DNA of 64,000 nucleotides from Agrobacterium cucumeris (GTDB lineage: Bacteria; Pseudomonadota; Alphaproteobacteria; Rhizobiales; Rhizobiaceae): the NCBI RefSeq assembly GCF_030036535.1, contig NZ_CP080388.1, positions 434,001 to 498,000 on the forward strand. The letters are read 5' to 3'. A program made the position numbers and the translations under genes. Below, one piece after another: positions 61,063-64,000 of this stretch (the stretch's first letter is position 1; each line of letters opens with the position of its first letter). The notes below the pieces were generated by a model. It ran no database searches and was not told the origin of the DNA. It saw only the letters and a program-made list of their open reading frames with translations.

Positions 61063-62607
61063 TCAGTTGTCGACCGAGACTTCCCAGAGACGGGCGTTCG
61101 ACTGCCAGACCGGCTGGCCCTTGAGTTTCTTCGTGGCGCCCCAGACATCGACCATGTCGTAGAGGAAGATGCCCGGCATTTCCTTCAGCATCAGCTCATG
61201 GAACTCGTCGAAAATCTTCTGGCGCTTCGTCTGGTCGGCCTCGACATAGGCCGCCTTCATCAGCTCGATCGCCTTCGGATCGTCCCACATCAGGGAGGCG
61301 TTCTTGTCCTTGTTGCCGACATAGAAGGCATACATCAGCGCCGGGTCGAGGCGCGGGGCGACCGACTGCGAGATCACCTGATAATTGCCGGAGCGACGGC
61401 GATCGACCTGAGTGGCATAATCCAGCACCTCGATCTGCACGTTGAGACCCGCCTGCTGCATCATCGCCTGCGCCATGACGGCGGCCGGGAAGCTCGGCAC
61501 GTTGCCACGCTTGTTGGCGATGATGGAGATCGGCTCGCCCTTGTAACCGGCCGCCTCGAGTTCTTTTTTCGCGGCCTCGATGTCATAGGCCGGACGCTTT
61601 TTCTGGGTCTCGTCGAAATACACCGAGTCCTGCGAGACCATCGAGCCGTTGGCTTCACCCGTGCCGTTCGATGCGGCAGCAACCAGTTCATCGAGATCGA
61701 GCGCCATCGCCATGGCGCGGCGCACACCTGGATTACTCAGCACCTTGTCGCGGGTCTGGATGTAGAACAGGTTCTTGCCGTTGTTGCGGGCAACGATGAG
61801 CTGCATCTTGTCATTGGTCTTGAATTCCGGAATGAGATCGGGGGAAATCTCGGCCGTGTCGAGCACACCGGATTCAAGGCCCGCCTTCACCGTCGAAGCA
61901 TCCGGAATGACCATGAATTTGATGCCATCGGCAAGCGGCCGCTTGGAGCCGACCATGCCGTCAGGCTTACCGTCATTTGCCGGCGAAACATAATCGGCAA
62001 ATTTGGCGAGGCGGATATATTCGCCTTTCTTCCATTCGTCCCACTGGAACGGACCGGTGCCGATCGGCTTGACGAAACTGCCGTCGGCAGCAACCGATTC
62101 CGGCGAGATCATGCCGGTATAACCGCATTCCGGCCGAGACATCAGGCCGAGGAAAACGGCGGAGGGTTTTTCAAGCGTGATCTCGACCGTGGATGCATCC
62201 GTGGCCTCGACGCCGGTGACGTGCGCTGCCCCGCCTTCCGCGAAATCGTTGAGGCAGGTCCATTTTGTTTCCGGCTTCAGATAACGTGTCCAGTTCCAGG
62301 CAACATCCTCTGCGGTGAGCGGCTTGCCATTGTGGAATTTCACGTCCTTGCGCAGCTTGAACGTATAGGTCAGGCCGTCAGGCGCAACCTCGACGCTTTC
62401 GGCCAGAAGCGGCTTCACCTCTCCGGCATTGTTATAACCGACGAGGCCTTCGACGATGTGCAGGATAACCCCGTCCGTATTGCCGTCGCGGTTCACGCCG
62501 GGATTGTTGCTGCGCAGATCCGAGCTTTGCGCAATGGTGACGTCGCGGGCCGCCGCGATGTTGGCCGTTACCAGCAGGGCAACGCCTGCGAGAAGAAGTT
62601 TTTTCAC
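61063..62607 (-). CDS. Peptide/nickel-type ABC solute-binding protein (family 5)
   Basis: A 514-residue periplasmic binding protein. The signal peptide covers residues 1-20 (ending NIAAA). Motifs of dipeptide/oligopeptide-binding proteins are LRKDVKFHNGKPLTAEDV and VRRAMAMALDLDEL. It follows a beta-lactamase-like gene and precedes the M20 hydrolase gene, on the same strand as the peptide ATPase at the window end. The permease genes must lie outside the window. Confidence 0.9.
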   Translation of the reverse strand: MKKLLLAGVALLVTANIAAARDVTIAQSSDLRSNNPGVNRDGNTDGVILHIVEGLVGYNNAGEVKPLLAESVEVAPDGLTYTFKLRKDVKFHNGKPLTAEDVAWNWTRYLKPETKWTCLNDFAEGGAAHVTGVEATDASTVEITLEKPSAVFLGLMSRPECGYTGMISPESVAADGSFVKPIGTGPFQWDEWKKGEYIRLAKFADYVSPANDGKPDGMVGSKRPLADGIKFMVIPDASTVKAGLESGVLDTAEISPDLIPEFKTNDKMQLIVARNNGKNLFYIQTRDKVLSNPGVRRAMAMALDLDELVAAASNGTGEANGSMVSQDSVYFDETQKKRPAYDIEAAKKELEAAGYKGEPISIIANKRGNVPSFPAAVMAQAMMQQAGLNVQIEVLDYATQVDRRRSGNYQVISQSVAPRLDPALMYAFYVGNKDKNASLMWDDPKAIELMKAAYVEADQTKRQKIFDEFHELMLKEMPGIFLYDMVDVWGATKKLKGQPVWQSNARLWEVSVDN

Positions 62608-62643
62608 TGTTCTACCCTCTTTGTTGTCGTTGATTGTAATTGA

Positions 62644-63480
62644 TTAAAAACCGTCCCAGCAGGCCTGTGCCAGCCGGCCGATCGTCTCGAGCGCGATGGT
62701 GTATCCCGGCGTTCCGTCGGGCATGGTTTGCGGCACCTCATCGGTATAGGTGGTGATGATGAAGGACGGCTCGCCGTTTCTGTAGACGATGCCGGCATCC
62801 ATGCGCCCGCGCTTGCCGCGGCCGCTCTTGCTGGCCACCACCGCCTCGAAAGGCAGGCGGGAGCGAATTCCATACCGCAAAATCTGGTTCTTCAGCGTCT
62901 GCATCGCCCACTCGCACAATTGCGGGCTGCAACCGAGCTTTGCCTGCGCCTCCGGTGAAGATTGCGCATCGAGAATGGTCTGCAGCAGAAGCACCTGATC
63001 CGCCGCCGAGGTGGTCGTAACTGTCTTCAACGGATGGTCGGCCGCCAGCGCCAGCGGCGGGATGAGGAAACGGTGGTGGGTATTGGCCATGCCGAGCGAT
63101 TTGCAATAGCCGTCCACCTCTTCCAGCGTCAGCCTCTCCAGCACCATCTTGGTGCAGACATTGTCGCTCAGCACCATCATGCCGGCAACGGCATCGCGTA
63201 GTGAGATGACGATGCCCGGCGTCATATAACGGAACATGCCGCTCGCGACCTCTTCCGCCAGCCGTTTTTCATAGGTGACGGGCTGGTCGAGATCGATCCG
63301 CCCTTCGCTGGCGGCTTTCAGCACAGCCATCATGATCGACGTCTTGCGGGTGCTGCCCGATGGCGTCTCCTCGTTTTCTCCCCGGCCGATCTCTTCACCG
63401 GTCAGGAGATTGCGCACCATGAAGCGCGTCACGAAAGGCTGTGCATCACAGATCGCATTTAATTGGGCAGCCACAGTCAT
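62644..63480 (-). CDS. Class A beta-lactamase-like serine hydrolase, no signal peptide
   Basis: A 278-residue serine hydrolase of the beta-lactamase fold. The active-site STRK (Ser-x-x-Lys) is near residue 45, SDN in LSDNVCTKMVL near 105, and KSG in ASKSGRGKRG near 225, all in normal order. No Glu in an RxExxLN-type omega loop is evident, and no export signal is seen, so it is probably cytosolic and not a normal antibiotic-resistance enzyme. The ATG at 63480 follows AGGAAG, and the upstream ATPase gene ends 13 bases earlier. It sits inside a peptide ABC operon, suggesting cleavage of an imported peptide or lactam. Confidence 0.85.
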   Translation of the reverse strand: MTVAAQLNAICDAQPFVTRFMVRNLLTGEEIGRGENEETPSGSTRKTSIMMAVLKAASEGRIDLDQPVTYEKRLAEEVASGMFRYMTPGIVISLRDAVAGMMVLSDNVCTKMVLERLTLEEVDGYCKSLGMANTHHRFLIPPLALAADHPLKTVTTTSAADQVLLLQTILDAQSSPEAQAKLGCSPQLCEWAMQTLKNQILRYGIRSRLPFEAVVASKSGRGKRGRMDAGIVYRNGEPSFIITTYTDEVPQTMPDGTPGYTIALETIGRLAQACWDGF

Positions 63481-63493
63481 TGTCATCTTCCTG

Positions 63494-64000
63494 TTAAACT
63501 TCATCTTCCAGACGCCATTTCAGTGTCACACCGCCCTTTTCATTCTGGTCGAGGGCGGGAATGGCCGAGAGCAGCCGGCGCGTATAGGCCTCTCTCGGAC
63601 TGTCGAAAATCGTGTCGCGGTCACCCTCTTCGATGATGCGACCGTCCTGCATGACGACGACACGGTCGGCCACCTGCTCCACCACGCCGAGATCGTGGCT
63701 GATGAACAGGCACGAAAAGCCATAACGTTTCTGCAGATCGGAAAAGAGATCGAGCACTTGCGCCCGCACTGTCACGTCGAGTGCCGAGACCGGTTCGTCG
63801 GCGATCAGGAACCGCGGGCGGCGGGCAATGGCGCGGGCAATCGCCACGCGCTGGCGCTGGCCGCCGGAAAGCTCATGCGGATAGCGGGCGGCAAAATCGG
63901 CGCCGAGCCCCACTTCCTCCAGCGTTTCCAGCGCCCGCTTGCGCTTGGCGGCCTGGTCGAGGTCAGGCACGAGGCGCAGCGCCTCCTCCACCAGCGCCTG
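63494..64000 (-). CDS. Peptide ABC transporter ATPase (DppD/OppD type), partial
   Basis: The C-terminal 168 residues of an ATP-binding subunit; the frame is open at the right edge. The signature LSGGQRQRVAIARA, Walker B FLIADEPVSALDV, and the H-loop FISHDLGVVEQVADRV are present; the Walker A part is outside the window. It is the upstream end of the operon with the serine hydrolase, binding protein and amidohydrolase. Confidence 0.93.
   Translation of the reverse strand, partial: QALVEEALRLVPDLDQAAKRKRALETLEEVGLGADFAARYPHELSGGQRQRVAIARAIARRPRFLIADEPVSALDVTVRAQVLDLFSDLQKRYGFSCLFISHDLGVVEQVADRVVVMQDGRIIEEGDRDTIFDSPREAYTRRLLSAIPALDQNEKGGVTLKWRLEDEV

Noticed and set aside
60523..62643. 706-codon plus-strand open frame across the M20 and peptide-binding genes
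   Set aside because: It runs antisense through two recognisable genes and the gap between them, has no ribosome site, and matches no family.
62644..63480. Annotation as an antibiotic-resistance beta-lactamase
   Set aside because: No signal peptide and no clear omega-loop glutamate were seen, and the gene is embedded in a peptide-uptake operon.

Overview
The window looks like accessory-rich DNA from an Agrobacterium-type rhizobium, probably the second chromosome of an A. tumefaciens complex strain. This is inferred from gene content, not from a database search. The signs are an exoYFQ cluster, a thuR-thuEFGKAB trehalose operon, two RIME-like intergenic palindromic mosaics, many solute-binding-protein transporters, and high-GC coding sequence broken by AT-rich intergenic gaps. 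No tRNA, rRNA, insertion sequence, phage gene or CRISPR array was seen.

Layout. 1-5946: end of an unrecognised gene, then a large acidic repeat protein followed by a type I secretion ABC exporter and its HlyD-family adaptor. 6032-10548: a small unknown gene, then exoY-exoF-exoQ (polysaccharide start, export, polymerisation) read leftward behind a long AT-rich leader. 10549-12578: a HTH-cupin regulator divergent from an omega-amino acid:pyruvate aminotransferase. 12724-20282: a chemoreceptor, two different L,D-transpeptidase-type lipoproteins, a short-chain dehydrogenase, 3-methyladenine DNA glycosylase, several small proteins and thuR. 20538-26610: the thu operon. 26827-28645: queC-queD-queE for the 7-deazaguanine precursor, behind a recognisable preQ1-I riboswitch. 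28789-35071: a second sugar ABC operon with a Gfo/Idh dehydrogenase and a TIM-barrel sugar isomerase. 35342-39519: GDP-mannose pyrophosphorylase/mannose-6-phosphate isomerase and a malic enzyme. 39911-45963: a polar-amino-acid-type ABC transporter with an MmgE/PrpD protein and a flavin monooxygenase. 46046-50241: a soluble double-PAS chemoreceptor, a D-amino acid dehydrogenase-like enzyme, a secreted unknown and a cytochrome oxidase subunit IV. 50656-54182: a TRAP transporter whose binding protein is on the opposite strand. 54475-59121: a gamma-glutamyl-GABA hydrolase-like protein and a ribose/inositol-type ABC transporter. 59493-64000: a peptide ABC operon (cut by the window end) carrying a class A beta-lactamase-like serine hydrolase and an M20 amidohydrolase.

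How it works together. Most of the window is nutrient capture: five ABC systems and one TRAP system, usually with the enzymes for the imported compound beside them. The thu operon and the 28.8-35.1 kb operon both pair a CUT1 sugar importer with a Gfo/Idh oxidoreductase and a partner protein, a layout that suggests oxidation of the sugar before cleavage. LacI-type palindromes lie at both. The remaining genes serve the cell surface (exopolysaccharide, type I secretion, L,D-transpeptidases) and taxis. The strongest candidates for new biology are the repeat-protein type I secretion locus, the beta-lactamase-like/peptidase operon, the PrpD/monooxygenase transporter operon, and a 29-codon ORF or small RNA with an ideal ribosome binding site at 52777-52878.
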